Shown here: positions 45,268 through 53,460 of the stretch, piece after piece
Position numbering within the stretch: position 1 is the stretch's first letter
How the letters are laid out: each line of letters starts with the position of its first letter
From: Bacteroidota bacterium
GTDB lineage: Bacteria > Bacteroidota > Bacteroidia > Bacteroidales > Tenuifilaceae
NCBI GenBank assembly: GCA_029560875.1
Contig: JAKQKB010000075.1
Span: forward strand, 23,225 to 87,224
DNA: 64,000 bases
Direction: 5' to 3'
Notes under the pieces: generated by a model
Databases searched by the model: none
What the model saw: the letters and a program-made list of their open reading frames with translations, nothing else
What the model was told of the DNA's origin: nothing
Program-made: the position numbers and the translations under genes

Positions 45268-48200
45268 ATGAGCGAACAGGTAAATATAGTTCTAAACGGA
45301 ATTAACACAACAGCCCACAAAGGCGAGTATATACTTGATGTTGCCCGCAGACACGGAATAGACATTCCAACCCTTTGTCACGACCCAAGGTTAGAGCCAT
45401 ACTCATCGTGCTACGTTTGTGTGGTGGAAATTGAAGGTCAGCGAAACCTCCAACCATCCTGCTCAACCCGCGTTGCGGAGGGAATGAAAATTAACACCGA
45501 CAATAGCCGTGTACACAAGGCTCGCAAAACTGCGCTGGACTTGATAATGAGCAACCACTACGCCGATTGTGCGGCACCTTGTCGCGAGCGTTGCCCTGCT
45601 GGCGTTGATGTTCAGGGCTATATCTCGCTAATTGAAAAAGGACTTTATAGCGAAGCAATTGGACTGATAAAACAAACCAATCCGCTACCTGCAATTTGTG
45701 GTAGGGTTTGCGTTCGTCCTTGCGAGGCAGCCTGTCGCCGAAACAATATGGACGAGGGAACAGGAGTTGGCATCGATTATCTAAAACGTTTCGCCGCCGA
45801 CCGCGATTTGGAATCAACCCATCACTATAAACCCACCATTGCACCATCAACAGGTAAAAAGGTGGCAATTATTGGTGCTGGCCCTGGTGGACTTTCTGCC
45901 GCTTACTTCCTTCAACAAAAAGGTCATCAGTGCGATATTTTTGAGGCACAAGCCCATGCTGGGGGCTGGTTACGTTACGGAATTCCAGAGTATCGCCTAC
46001 CAAACGATTTGCTCGATAAAGAAGTATCAACAATCACCGAACTTGGTGCAAACATATTCTACAACCAAAAACTTGGCGATAACCTAAGCTACAAGAAGAT
46101 TAGCGAGGAGTACGATGCTATGATTCTTACCATTGGCTCGCAGCGCGGAGCGCTTTTGGGTGCCGATGGCGAGGATGCCGATGGAGTTTTCTCCGGCATC
46201 GATTTCCTTCGGAATATGGAGGTTACAGGTCAACGATACGATTTCAAAGGCAAGCGCATTGCCGTAGTGGGCGGTGGAAATACCGCTATGGACTGCTGCC
46301 GCACATCAATCCGCTGCGGAAGCACTGATGTTAAGGTGATATACCGCCGTACTGAGGCCGAAATGCCTGCAAACCCTATCGAAATTCACGAATCAAAACT
46401 TGAGGGTGTTGAATACCAATTCCTAACTGCTCCGGTTAGAGTGAACAAGGATGCTAACGGAAAAGTAAAATCGATGACCCTAATCAAAATGGGATTGGGC
46501 GAACCCGACGCATCGGGTCGTAGAAGGCCTGTACCTATTGAGGGCTCGGAGTACGATATGGAGTTCGACTACATACTTGCTGCAATTGGTCAGAAAACCG
46601 ACATCAACTTTCTTGACGATGTTAACAAACACGCAAAGAATGGCGAGCTAAAAGCCAATAAATGGGGCGATATTGACGCCAACAAGGCAACCCTGCAAAC
46701 TGGCATTCCATCAGTTTTCGCTGCTGGCGATGGCGTTACAGGCCCCGCAACCATTATTGAAGCTGTTGCACAAGCTAAATTGGCCTCACACAGCTGTCAC
46801 CTTTACTTAACTGGGCAAGACGTTGCGGCACCTAAAAAGGAATTTCTAAGCAAAAAGGATAACTTTCATCAACTTAGCAAGGATGAATTTGTAAATAGAT
46901 ACCAGCATCAGATACGTGAGGAGATGCCAGTTCTGGAAGCCGATGGCCGCAAAAATTTCAACGAAGTTGAACTGGGCTACACCCACGAACAGGCGCATCA
47001 CGAGGTTGGACGTTGCTTGGAATGCGGCTGTACTGAGTATTTCGATTGTCAACTAAAGCAGCACGCCGACACATACCAAGCCGATCAAATGCGATTTATG
47101 GGTGAGCATAAGGAGTTCAATGTGAACTTCTCACATCCATACATCGAAATTGATAACAACAAGTGCATCCTCTGCTCGCGCTGCGTTAGAATCTGCAAAG
47201 ATGTTGTAGGTGCAAATGCACTAACGCTTGTAAAACGTGGCTTCGAAACCTACGTTGCACCTGCATTGGGCGAAAATTTGGCTAACACAACCTGCGAATC
47301 GTGCGGTATGTGTATTTCGGCCTGTCCAACTGGTGCTATCACCGAGAATGTTCCATTCAAACCAGGCCCTATAAAAACCGAAACATTCGAAACTATATGC
47401 GGATTCTGCTCCGTGGGGTGCACACTAACTTTCCACCACCGTGGAGGTTACATCATGAAGGTGACTGGCGCAAATGGAATGGTTAATACCGATGGAAACC
47501 TCTGTATGTATGGCAAGTTCGGTTATCGCAAGTTCAACAGCACAAGCAGACTCACCAAACCTTTGAAAAAGGTCAACGATAAGTTTGTAGAAATCAGCTT
47601 CGATGAGGCATACCGAATGATATCAGACCAAATTAAAAAGGTAAAACCTGAGCAAAACGCATTCTTTGCAGGAGCATCGCTAACCAACGAGGAGCAATAC
47701 CTTGTTCAGAAGTTTGCACGTGCCGCTGCAAAAAACAACAATATTGGAAGTTTCCACTATATGAACGGCGATAGCGCTTTTGCAATTGACTCTTTGGCAA
47801 ATTTCAACTTCGATTCTATAAAAAACACAAATCACGTCTACCTACTTGCAAGCCAAATTAACAGGAACAATCCAGTATTGGGGTATATGCTCAATGCTGC
47901 TAAAAAGCCAATCACAGTAATTTCCACAAAAGAGAGCAACCTTGCCGATAGGGCAAATGAGTTTATACAAATCCAATCCTACTATCACTTTGTAAAGGCT
48001 GTAAACCACTACTTGCTTACTCACGACAAGCAAAATATGATTTTCATTGGCGACCACTGTGATAATTTTGGGAAATACGACTCAGAATTGCTACTTGCCA
48101 ATTTTGCCGATTTATGCAAAACCGCAGGCACTAGCCAAACCGAGGTTGAGCGCTTTGCCAATGAATTCAACAACGACTTTGGCGCGTTGCTAGTATTTGC

Positions 48201-48972
48201 CGAGAACGAAGTTTCCAATGCCACGGCGCAGGAGATTTTCAACCTAATGCTTATTACAGGTAAGTTAGGGAAAACAAATGGAGGCCTAATTGCTCTTAAG
48301 CAGAAGAATAACTCTCACGGATTAATCGATATGGGCGTTAGACCCGAAACAAGTATTGGAATGCAAAGCATAACCAATCCTGAATTGGTATCGAAATTGA
48401 GAACCAAGTGGAAGGTTGACGAAATCCCTGCAAACACCTTGAATGTTGAGCAGGCATTCAGCAATGGCGATTTTAAGAACATCATTATCTTTGGTGAAGA
48501 CCCTGTTGGCACTGCAACTCACAAGCATAATGTTAAGGAGAACTTGAAGAAGGCAGAATTCATTGTGGTACAGGATAGTTTTATGAGTGAAACAGCCGAA
48601 ATGGCTAATCTTGTATTACCAGCAAGTTTCTGGTTCGAGACTGGTGGCTCGTTCACCAATAGCAACCATATGGTTCAAACGTTCAGCGAGGGATTAAAAC
48701 CAAAGGTTGAACACACAACTGTAGACCAATTGCTTGCCTTACTTAAGCAATTCAACATCAACGGCTGCAAGGATGTTTACGATGTACAAACAGAAATACT
48801 ATCGCTACTACCCCAAACCGACGGTCAAGCAAAGTATTCGTTCGTATTAACCAGTTCCGATTCGGGCTATATGAACTTTGTAAGTGGTTGCAACCACATA
48901 ATGATGCAATTCGATAGGGAATTCGAAACCAAGCTAGAACATTCTAAAACCAACCAATATGAACGAGTTTAG
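45268..48972 (+). CDS. NuoG/GltD/molybdopterin-fold fusion oxidoreductase
   Basis: This 1234-residue protein fuses several electron carriers. Residues 1-80 hold a NuoG-type [2Fe-2S] site (C37, C48, C51, C65). A GltD-like flavoprotein follows (Cys-rich CGRVCVRPCEAAC, FAD site IIGAGPGG at 199-206, NAD(P) site VVGGGNTAM near 332). Two [4Fe-4S] motifs come next (C633, 636, 639, 643 and C676, 679, 682, 686). The last part (about 705-1234) resembles the FdhA molybdopterin domain with its own cluster CGFCSVGC (C711, 714, 718, C746). By-eye alignment puts N833-G834 where formate dehydrogenases have Cys or Sec followed by His, puts Tyr748 at the usual Lys, and finds no C-terminal dinucleotide-binding domain. 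So it is probably a catalytically silent, NuoG-like electron conduit and not a formate dehydrogenase. Confidence 0.9.
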   Translation: MSEQVNIVLNGINTTAHKGEYILDVARRHGIDIPTLCHDPRLEPYSSCYVCVVEIEGQRNLQPSCSTRVAEGMKINTDNSRVHKARKTALDLIMSNHYADCAAPCRERCPAGVDVQGYISLIEKGLYSEAIGLIKQTNPLPAICGRVCVRPCEAACRRNNMDEGTGVGIDYLKRFAADRDLESTHHYKPTIAPSTGKKVAIIGAGPGGLSAAYFLQQKGHQCDIFEAQAHAGGWLRYGIPEYRLPNDLLDKEVSTITELGANIFYNQKLGDNLSYKKISEEYDAMILTIGSQRGALLGADGEDADGVFSGIDFLRNMEVTGQRYDFKGKRIAVVGGGNTAMDCCRTSIRCGSTDVKVIYRRTEAEMPANPIEIHESKLEGVEYQFLTAPVRVNKDANGKVKSMTLIKMGLGEPDASGRRRPVPIEGSEYDMEFDYILAAIGQKTDINFLDDVNKHAKNGELKANKWGDIDANKATLQTGIPSVFAAGDGVTGPATIIEAVAQAKLASHSCHLYLTGQDVAAPKKEFLSKKDNFHQLSKDEFVNRYQHQIREEMPVLEADGRKNFNEVELGYTHEQAHHEVGRCLECGCTEYFDCQLKQHADTYQADQMRFMGEHKEFNVNFSHPYIEIDNNKCILCSRCVRICKDVVGANALTLVKRGFETYVAPALGENLANTTCESCGMCISACPTGAITENVPFKPGPIKTETFETICGFCSVGCTLTFHHRGGYIMKVTGANGMVNTDGNLCMYGKFGYRKFNSTSRLTKPLKKVNDKFVEISFDEAYRMISDQIKKVKPEQNAFFAGASLTNEEQYLVQKFARAAAKNNNIGSFHYMNGDSAFAIDSLANFNFDSIKNTNHVYLLASQINRNNPVLGYMLNAAKKPITVISTKESNLADRANEFIQIQSYYHFVKAVNHYLLTHDKQNMIFIGDHCDNFGKYDSELLLANFADLCKTAGTSQTEVERFANEFNNDFGALLVFAENEVSNATAQEIFNLMLITGKLGKTNGGLIALKQKNNSHGLIDMGVRPETSIGMQSITNPELVSKLRTKWKVDEIPANTLNVEQAFSNGDFKNIIIFGEDPVGTATHKHNVKENLKKAEFIVVQDSFMSETAEMANLVLPASFWFETGGSFTNSNHMVQTFSEGLKPKVEHTTVDQLLALLKQFNINGCKDVYDVQTEILSLLPQTDGQAKYSFVLTSSDSGYMNFVSGCNHIMMQFDREFETKLEHSKTNQYERV

Positions 48973-49414
48973 GAATATCGACGATATACTCGATTTTGCA
49001 ATCGAACGCGAGCAGGACGCTGTAAACTTCTACAATAAAATGGCTGCAGGAGCCCGCAATGCCGATATGAAGGCTACTTTTGAGCAATTTGCTCAGGAGG
49101 AAATGGGACATAAGGCAAAGCTTTTGAAGATAAAAGTAGAAGGTATTAACGCCCTCAAAAATGAGAAGGTTCAAGACCTAAAAATTGCCGACTACATTGT
49201 GCGCGACGAGCATCGTGGCGAACTAAACTACGAGCAGGCATTGGTTCTTGCAATGAAACGCGAGAAAGCCGCATTTCGCTTATACTTAACACTCTCCGAA
49301 AGGGTTAAAGATACCGAGTACAAAAACCTTTTCCTTTCGCTTGCACAGGAAGAATCGCGCCACAAGTTGCGATTCGAGTTGGAGTACGATGAGTTTGTTT
49401 TAAGGGAGAACTAA
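48959..49414 (+). CDS. ferritin-like diiron protein
   Basis: This 151-residue four-helix protein has two diiron motifs, E48-x-x-H51 and E122-x-x-H125, with further likely ligands near E18 and E102. It resembles the ferritin-like half of rubrerythrin but lacks a rubredoxin domain. Its start overlaps the end of the large oxidoreductase gene by 14 nt, so the two are translationally coupled. It may receive electrons from the complex to reduce peroxide or oxygen; that link is an inference from position. Iron storage or a sulfur-oxygen role is possible. Confidence 0.88.
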   Translation: MNEFRNIDDILDFAIEREQDAVNFYNKMAAGARNADMKATFEQFAQEEMGHKAKLLKIKVEGINALKNEKVQDLKIADYIVRDEHRGELNYEQALVLAMKREKAAFRLYLTLSERVKDTEYKNLFLSLAQEESRHKLRFELEYDEFVLREN

Positions 49415-49431
49415 TTTAGTCCAATAATCTT

Positions 49432-49464
49432 ACCCCCTCAAGGGTTTTGAACCCTTGAGGGGGT
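49432..49464. terminator. perfect palindrome after the ferritin-like gene, family member 3
   Basis: ACCCCCTCAAGGGTT (49432-49446) and AACCCTTGAGGGGGT (49450-49464) are perfect 15-bp arms around TTG. A short T-rich stretch follows. It likely ends the nuoE-like operon and is the best example of the palindrome family seen at 33764 and 32806. Confidence 0.75.
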
Positions 49465-49555
49465 TGTTCTTTAATCTAACCCTCAATGCCTTTCGTTAGG
49501 ATAAATCTTTTCAAAATTTTTCCATACCAAAAAAACTTTATTCCATTCTAATATA

Positions 49556-49563
49556 TACCTTTG
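49556..49563 (+). promoter_or_regulatory. TAnnTTTG promoter element of the SH3 protein gene
   Basis: TACCTTTG at 49556-49563 matches the element exactly; the upstream TTTG is weak. It covers an in-frame TTG at 49561, which supports the ATG at 49588 as the real start. Confidence 0.55.
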
Positions 49564-49587
49564 CTCCGGATTCAGATTAAATGGCAA

Positions 49588-50439
49588 ATGATTCGTATCG
49601 TTATTCGAATTCTTCTAGTAGCAGTATTTTTATACATAACAGCATCGTGTGTTGAGCCGGGTCACTACCAAACCCGCGAAAGGTATGTTGTAGATTCTAA
49701 GAGCCTATTTATTCGTAGCGCCCCTTCGCCTATCTCTGAGATTATCTCCAGCTACAAACAAGGCGATACCATTGTTGCACTTGCATCGGATAAGTACTGG
49801 GTAATGGTTAAGCGAGGTAGTAAAACCGGATTTGTCTCTACAGATTACTTAAAAAAGATTGAACCACCCAAAACCCCAATAATTCTTGAAAAAGTTGAGG
49901 GAATAGCCAACTGGAAATCATGGTATTTCTGGGTTATTGCTTTGGCAATTACACTTTTATGGGTATTTATTGATGAGATGACTATCAAATTCAAGGAAAA
50001 ACTCAAAAATAAGCACGAAATTTCAGTTAAAGGACTCTTAATTACACCAGTAGTTTTCTTTGTAAATGCAATTATGTGCGGTGTTCTTTACATCAACTGG
50101 AAGGACCAACTGCTAGAAAGTCTTCACAAAGGATTCTCGCTTGTACCCGAAAATCTTGATATTATAAGCTGGGTACTTTGGATTCAGTTACTAATACTTC
50201 TAATTGGAATATCGCTCGATTTACTCGGCTCAATTTTCAAGAGCGGTGTTGCTTGGGGTATGCTCCTAACCCTTATCGACTTGTTGCTGGGAGTTTACAT
50301 CTTTGCAGTTTCGTTCTACCTAACCATATCGCTCTACTACTTTGCAATTATCTTCCTATTGATATTCTTCGGAAGCCAGTACATATCTATGGTTTACCAG
50401 AATAGTAAGCGTACTAGGCTGTATCAAAGGCCTAAGTAG
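49588..50439 (+). CDS. SH3-domain membrane lipoprotein-like protein
   Basis: This 283-residue protein begins with a lipoprotein-like signal (LYITASC) followed by a bacterial SH3 domain (about 35-95, SLFIRSAPSPISEIISSYKQ, ending GFVSTDYLKK) and then four or five membrane helices (about 115-275). SH3 domains of this kind often bind cell-wall peptides. The start at 49588 is preferred because the upstream TTG lies in the promoter element. No known function; it is convergent with the molybdate/tungstate operon. Confidence 0.75.
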   Translation: MIRIVIRILLVAVFLYITASCVEPGHYQTRERYVVDSKSLFIRSAPSPISEIISSYKQGDTIVALASDKYWVMVKRGSKTGFVSTDYLKKIEPPKTPIILEKVEGIANWKSWYFWVIALAITLLWVFIDEMTIKFKEKLKNKHEISVKGLLITPVVFFVNAIMCGVLYINWKDQLLESLHKGFSLVPENLDIISWVLWIQLLILLIGISLDLLGSIFKSGVAWGMLLTLIDLLLGVYIFAVSFYLTISLYYFAIIFLLIFFGSQYISMVYQNSKRTRLYQRPK

Positions 50440-50473
50440 TTATTGAGATATTAAGTTATTAGGTAATTAGGCT

Positions 50474-50515
50474 CTTCCTGCTTCCTGCTTCCTACTTCCT
50501 GCTTCCTACTTCCCA
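50474..50515. repeat. heptad array (unit CTTCCTG/A)
   Basis: Six units CTTCCTG, CTTCCTG, CTTCCTA, CTTCCTG, CTTCCTA, CTTCCCA fill the gap between two convergent genes. The same unit makes the array at 37083-37131. Confidence 0.75.
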
Positions 50516-50523
50516 CTCAAACA

Positions 50524-51585
50524 TCAAACCCTAGGTATAAACCTTAACGAGTTTGCTTTGAACGATACCCAAACATCGGAGCCGTGCTGAAGTTCTAGTC
50601 GGTTTATGGATTCCCAAGTTACTAGCGCCATCACTTTAAAACCAACATCAACTGTAACCTCATATCCAAATCGTTGGGGGAATATATCAACAACTTTTCC
50701 TTGGAAAACATTTAATGCGCTCTGATTGGGGCTTGTTCTGGAAACGCTCACAGCACTTTCAGGAAAACACACAAAACCATCGCCAATGCTTTCGTCGGTG
50801 TAACCACAAATCTTATGTCCGCTTTGCAGTTGGATTATCCTTAGTTCGTGCTCGGTTGTGTCAATAATTTGAGCGTGATAGAAATTTCGCACTCCTGTAA
50901 ATTTGGCAACAAACATCGATTTTGGGTTCTGGAATATCTCCTCGGCAGTATCGCACTGCTCAATTATTCCTTTATTCACCACAGCAACCCTATTGGCTAG
51001 CGATATGGCCTCCTCGTAATCGTGGGTAACGTGTATTATGGTTGTACCCTCCCTATTTATTGCTCTTAGAGCAGAACGCAAACCAGCCCTCAGCTGAACA
51101 TCAAGCGACGATAAAGGCTCATCGAGCAGCAAAACCTTTGGCTCAAGTGCCAATGTGCGAGCCAACACCATACGCTGCAACTCCCCACCCGAAAGGGTTT
51201 GTGGATTTCTATCGAGCAGATGATTTATGGATAGTTTCTCCGCCAGTTCAATAACCCTGCGGTGCAATGCCCTACCCTTTACACCCTTTCTTCGCAATGG
51301 GTAAGCAATATTGCTATAAACTGACATATGCGGGAAAGCCGCATAATCCTGAAATACCAAACCAACACCACGGTTTGTAATAGGTTTTTGGGTGATATCC
51401 TCGTTATTGAGGTAAATAAATCCAGATTCGGGCCTTACCAAACCAGCAATGGTTTCGAGAATAACCGATTTTCCTGCACCAGATGGCCCTAAAAGCATAA
51501 AGTAGTCGCCCTCGTTCACTGTGAACGAAACATCCTTCAGGGCAAACGCTCCCAAATTCTTCGATAGTCCTTCTACCTTAAGCAT
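50524..51585 (-). CDS. wtpC: molybdate/tungstate ABC transporter ATP-binding protein
   Basis: This 353-residue ATPase has Walker A GPSGAGKS, signature LSGGELQRM, Walker B LLLDEPLSSLD and the switch His in VTHDYEEA. A C-terminal regulatory domain (about 230-353) has the TOBE/MOP-like beta character of ModC/WtpC proteins. Its start overlaps the permease stop by 8 nt. It is the last gene of the long minus-strand operon. Molybdate, tungstate or sulfate specificity is inferred from the ModE-like regulator and the substrate-binding protein. Confidence 0.88.
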   Translation of the reverse strand: MLKVEGLSKNLGAFALKDVSFTVNEGDYFMLLGPSGAGKSVILETIAGLVRPESGFIYLNNEDITQKPITNRGVGLVFQDYAAFPHMSVYSNIAYPLRRKGVKGRALHRRVIELAEKLSINHLLDRNPQTLSGGELQRMVLARTLALEPKVLLLDEPLSSLDVQLRAGLRSALRAINREGTTIIHVTHDYEEAISLANRVAVVNKGIIEQCDTAEEIFQNPKSMFVAKFTGVRNFYHAQIIDTTEHELRIIQLQSGHKICGYTDESIGDGFVCFPESAVSVSRTSPNQSALNVFQGKVVDIFPQRFGYEVTVDVGFKVMALVTWESINRLELQHGSDVWVSFKANSLRFIPRV

Positions 51586-52384
51586 TGGGTTTATTTTTTC
51601 TGGATAATAAACGAATAATTACAAATACAATAAGGCTAACACCAATAAATAGCACGGCCGCTGGACGCGCATATTTTAAACCAAAAGCTCCAAACCTTTC
51701 AAATATCAGAACAGGAGCAATCATAGGGTGATAAGCGATAATAACAACTGCACCAAACTCGCTCATTCCACGGGCAAACATCATTACCAAACCCGACACA
51801 ATGCTTCGCCAAGCCAACGGAAGCGATATAGTGAAGAATACCGTTGCCGGCGATGCGCCCAAATTAAGCGCGGCTTTCTCCAAACGCTCCGGAACAAGCG
51901 CAAAACCCTCGCGTGCTGCATTAATCAGAAATGGAATACTAACAAAAGCCATAGCCAAAGCAATTCCAGCGGGCGCTCCAATCAACTCCAGCCCAACTGC
52001 CGATGAAGTTTTGCCCATAAAACTATCGCGAGCAATAAAACCCAGAATTGCGATACCTGCCGCAGAATGCGGAACAACAACAGGTAAATCGATAATTCCT
52101 AGAACAAGCCGTTTCAATGGAAAATCGTAACGTGCAAGCAAGTAAGCCAAAGGTATTGCCAATACCGAAAAAACAATTGTTGCAGCCATCGACACCCAAA
52201 TTGTAAGCCAGATGCTATCTATCACTTCCTGCTCTGCTGCTGTATCAACTAAAGTTTTAACAGGTGTTGATATTACCATCCCTAGTAACGGCGATATAAT
52301 AAAAAGCAATACAAGACCACCCAGTAAGGCTGCAATCAGCCTAAACCAAGAGAAATTTGTATGTTTGAATACTTTGCTAATCAT
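51578..52384 (-). CDS. wtpB: molybdate/tungstate ABC transporter permease
   Basis: This 268-residue inner-membrane protein has six helices and the EAA loop EKAALNLGASPATVFFTISL, which contacts the ATPase. The start MISKVFKHTNFSWFR at 52384 is preferred; an in-frame ATG 72 nt upstream would place the heptad array of the gap inside the coding region. It couples directly to the ATPase gene through an 8-nt overlap. Confidence 0.88.
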   Translation of the reverse strand: MISKVFKHTNFSWFRLIAALLGGLVLLFIISPLLGMVISTPVKTLVDTAAEQEVIDSIWLTIWVSMAATIVFSVLAIPLAYLLARYDFPLKRLVLGIIDLPVVVPHSAAGIAILGFIARDSFMGKTSSAVGLELIGAPAGIALAMAFVSIPFLINAAREGFALVPERLEKAALNLGASPATVFFTISLPLAWRSIVSGLVMMFARGMSEFGAVVIIAYHPMIAPVLIFERFGAFGLKYARPAAVLFIGVSLIVFVIIRLLSRKNKPNA

Positions 52385-52396
52385 TATCTTTCTTAG

Positions 52397-52477
52397 GTGA
52401 CGGGCGACAAGTGATATGTGACAAATAAAGCAATAAAAAAAACATTTCCCTGTCACTCGTCATTTGTCACATGTCAC
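52397..52477. repeat. two inverted heptad arrays (unit GTGACNN) between wtpA and wtpB
   Basis: Four GTGACNN-type units at 52397-52424 face four NNGTCAC-type units at 52450-52477. The inner parts pair almost perfectly (52411-52426 with 52462-52477, 15 of 16 bases), so the message can form a stem with a 35-nt loop in the 100-nt gap. Confidence 0.75.
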
Positions 52478-52484
52478 AATTAAA

Positions 52485-53447
52485 TTATTTTAAAGCGAAT
52501 ACTTTCAACGGTTCTGGAATACTATCAAAAGATGTAGTGGGACTTGGCACAACTGGGGTTTGTCCCATTTGTTTTAGTATTGCTAATCCACCATTTTGGC
52601 TCAAAAAGAACTTGGCAAAGGCTACAGCCAACTCAGGGTTTTTACTACTTTTTGGAATGGTTAAGCCATAAACCATTGGTTCTCCAACCATCTTTACTGT
52701 TGAATTAGGGGTTTTGCCAAGCACTTCAACATCAACCTGCCTATATGTTGACTCATACGAAGGAGATGAAAGGTTTACCTCTAGCGGAAGGCTCAAATAC
52801 TTCAGATTGTGCTGAACTGCAACCGATTTGTAAAGAAAAATATAGTCGATAGCACCTGCTTCCAACAAAGCAATCAAATCGACCTCCTTGGGGCGAATAA
52901 ACTTATTGTCTTTTTGCAGAACCTTTTCAGCGATTCCTGCATTCTGGTAGTATATCTCGGAAAGTTTAAGAGTCATAACGGTTCTATAACCACAGGGGTC
53001 GGAATTTGGGTCGCTACGACCAAAAGCAACGTCATCTTTCAACAGTATATCGAGCCAGTTGCTCAAATTTATCTCATTAGCATAACGCGACTTATCGTGG
53101 TACACTATTGCCATTTCATTCCCTGCAAAGGGAATATTCCACGATGCAAAATCAGGAATAAGCAACTTATCTATCACCTTATAATCGGCCGATGCGAACA
53201 AATCGCAAGGTTTACCCAATTCAGATATTTTACGTGCACACTCCACGCTTCCTGCTGCCTCAAGGTAAACCTTAACCTTTGGGTTTACCTTGGTAAAACT
53301 ATCAACGGCAGCCTTCATTGGCATCGAAAGGCTTCCTGCATGAAAAACGATTAACTCGCCAGAGTTAAATCGCTTATATTCTTTAGCTCCACAAGAAAAA
53401 AGGAAAAAGGAAGCAATAAATAGAAATGTGCATTTAATGGCTCTCAT
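52485..53447 (-). CDS. wtpA: tungstate/molybdate-binding lipoprotein of ABC transporter
   Basis: This 320-residue binding protein has a lipoprotein signal (lipobox FLFSC, C19). The mature part begins LIVFHAGSLSMPMKAAVDSF and contains AAGSVECARKISELGKPCDL and FASADYKVIDKLLIP, close to WtpA/ModA oxyanion-binding proteins. It delivers tungstate or molybdate to WtpB. The FHAGSL and GSVECARKI style is closer to the WtpA group than to E. coli ModA. Confidence 0.9.
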   Translation of the reverse strand: MRAIKCTFLFIASFFLFSCGAKEYKRFNSGELIVFHAGSLSMPMKAAVDSFTKVNPKVKVYLEAAGSVECARKISELGKPCDLFASADYKVIDKLLIPDFASWNIPFAGNEMAIVYHDKSRYANEINLSNWLDILLKDDVAFGRSDPNSDPCGYRTVMTLKLSEIYYQNAGIAEKVLQKDNKFIRPKEVDLIALLEAGAIDYIFLYKSVAVQHNLKYLSLPLEVNLSSPSYESTYRQVDVEVLGKTPNSTVKMVGEPMVYGLTIPKSSKNPELAVAFAKFFLSQNGGLAILKQMGQTPVVPSPTTSFDSIPEPLKVFALK

Positions 53448-53460
53448 ACGAATACTTTTA

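Noticed and set aside
45268..48972. Annotation as a formate dehydrogenase alpha subunit
   Set aside because: The Cys/Sec-His pair, the conserved Lys after the fourth cluster Cys and the C-terminal dinucleotide-binding domain were not found.
42767..49414. Respiratory complex I
   Set aside because: Only the NADH-input subunits are present and no membrane-arm or quinone-site subunits follow.
50474..50515. CRISPR array
   Set aside because: The units are 7 nt with no spacers and no cas genes are in the window.
52385..52456. Longer start for the wtpB permease
   Set aside because: It would place the inverted heptad array inside the coding region and add residues unlike the family.
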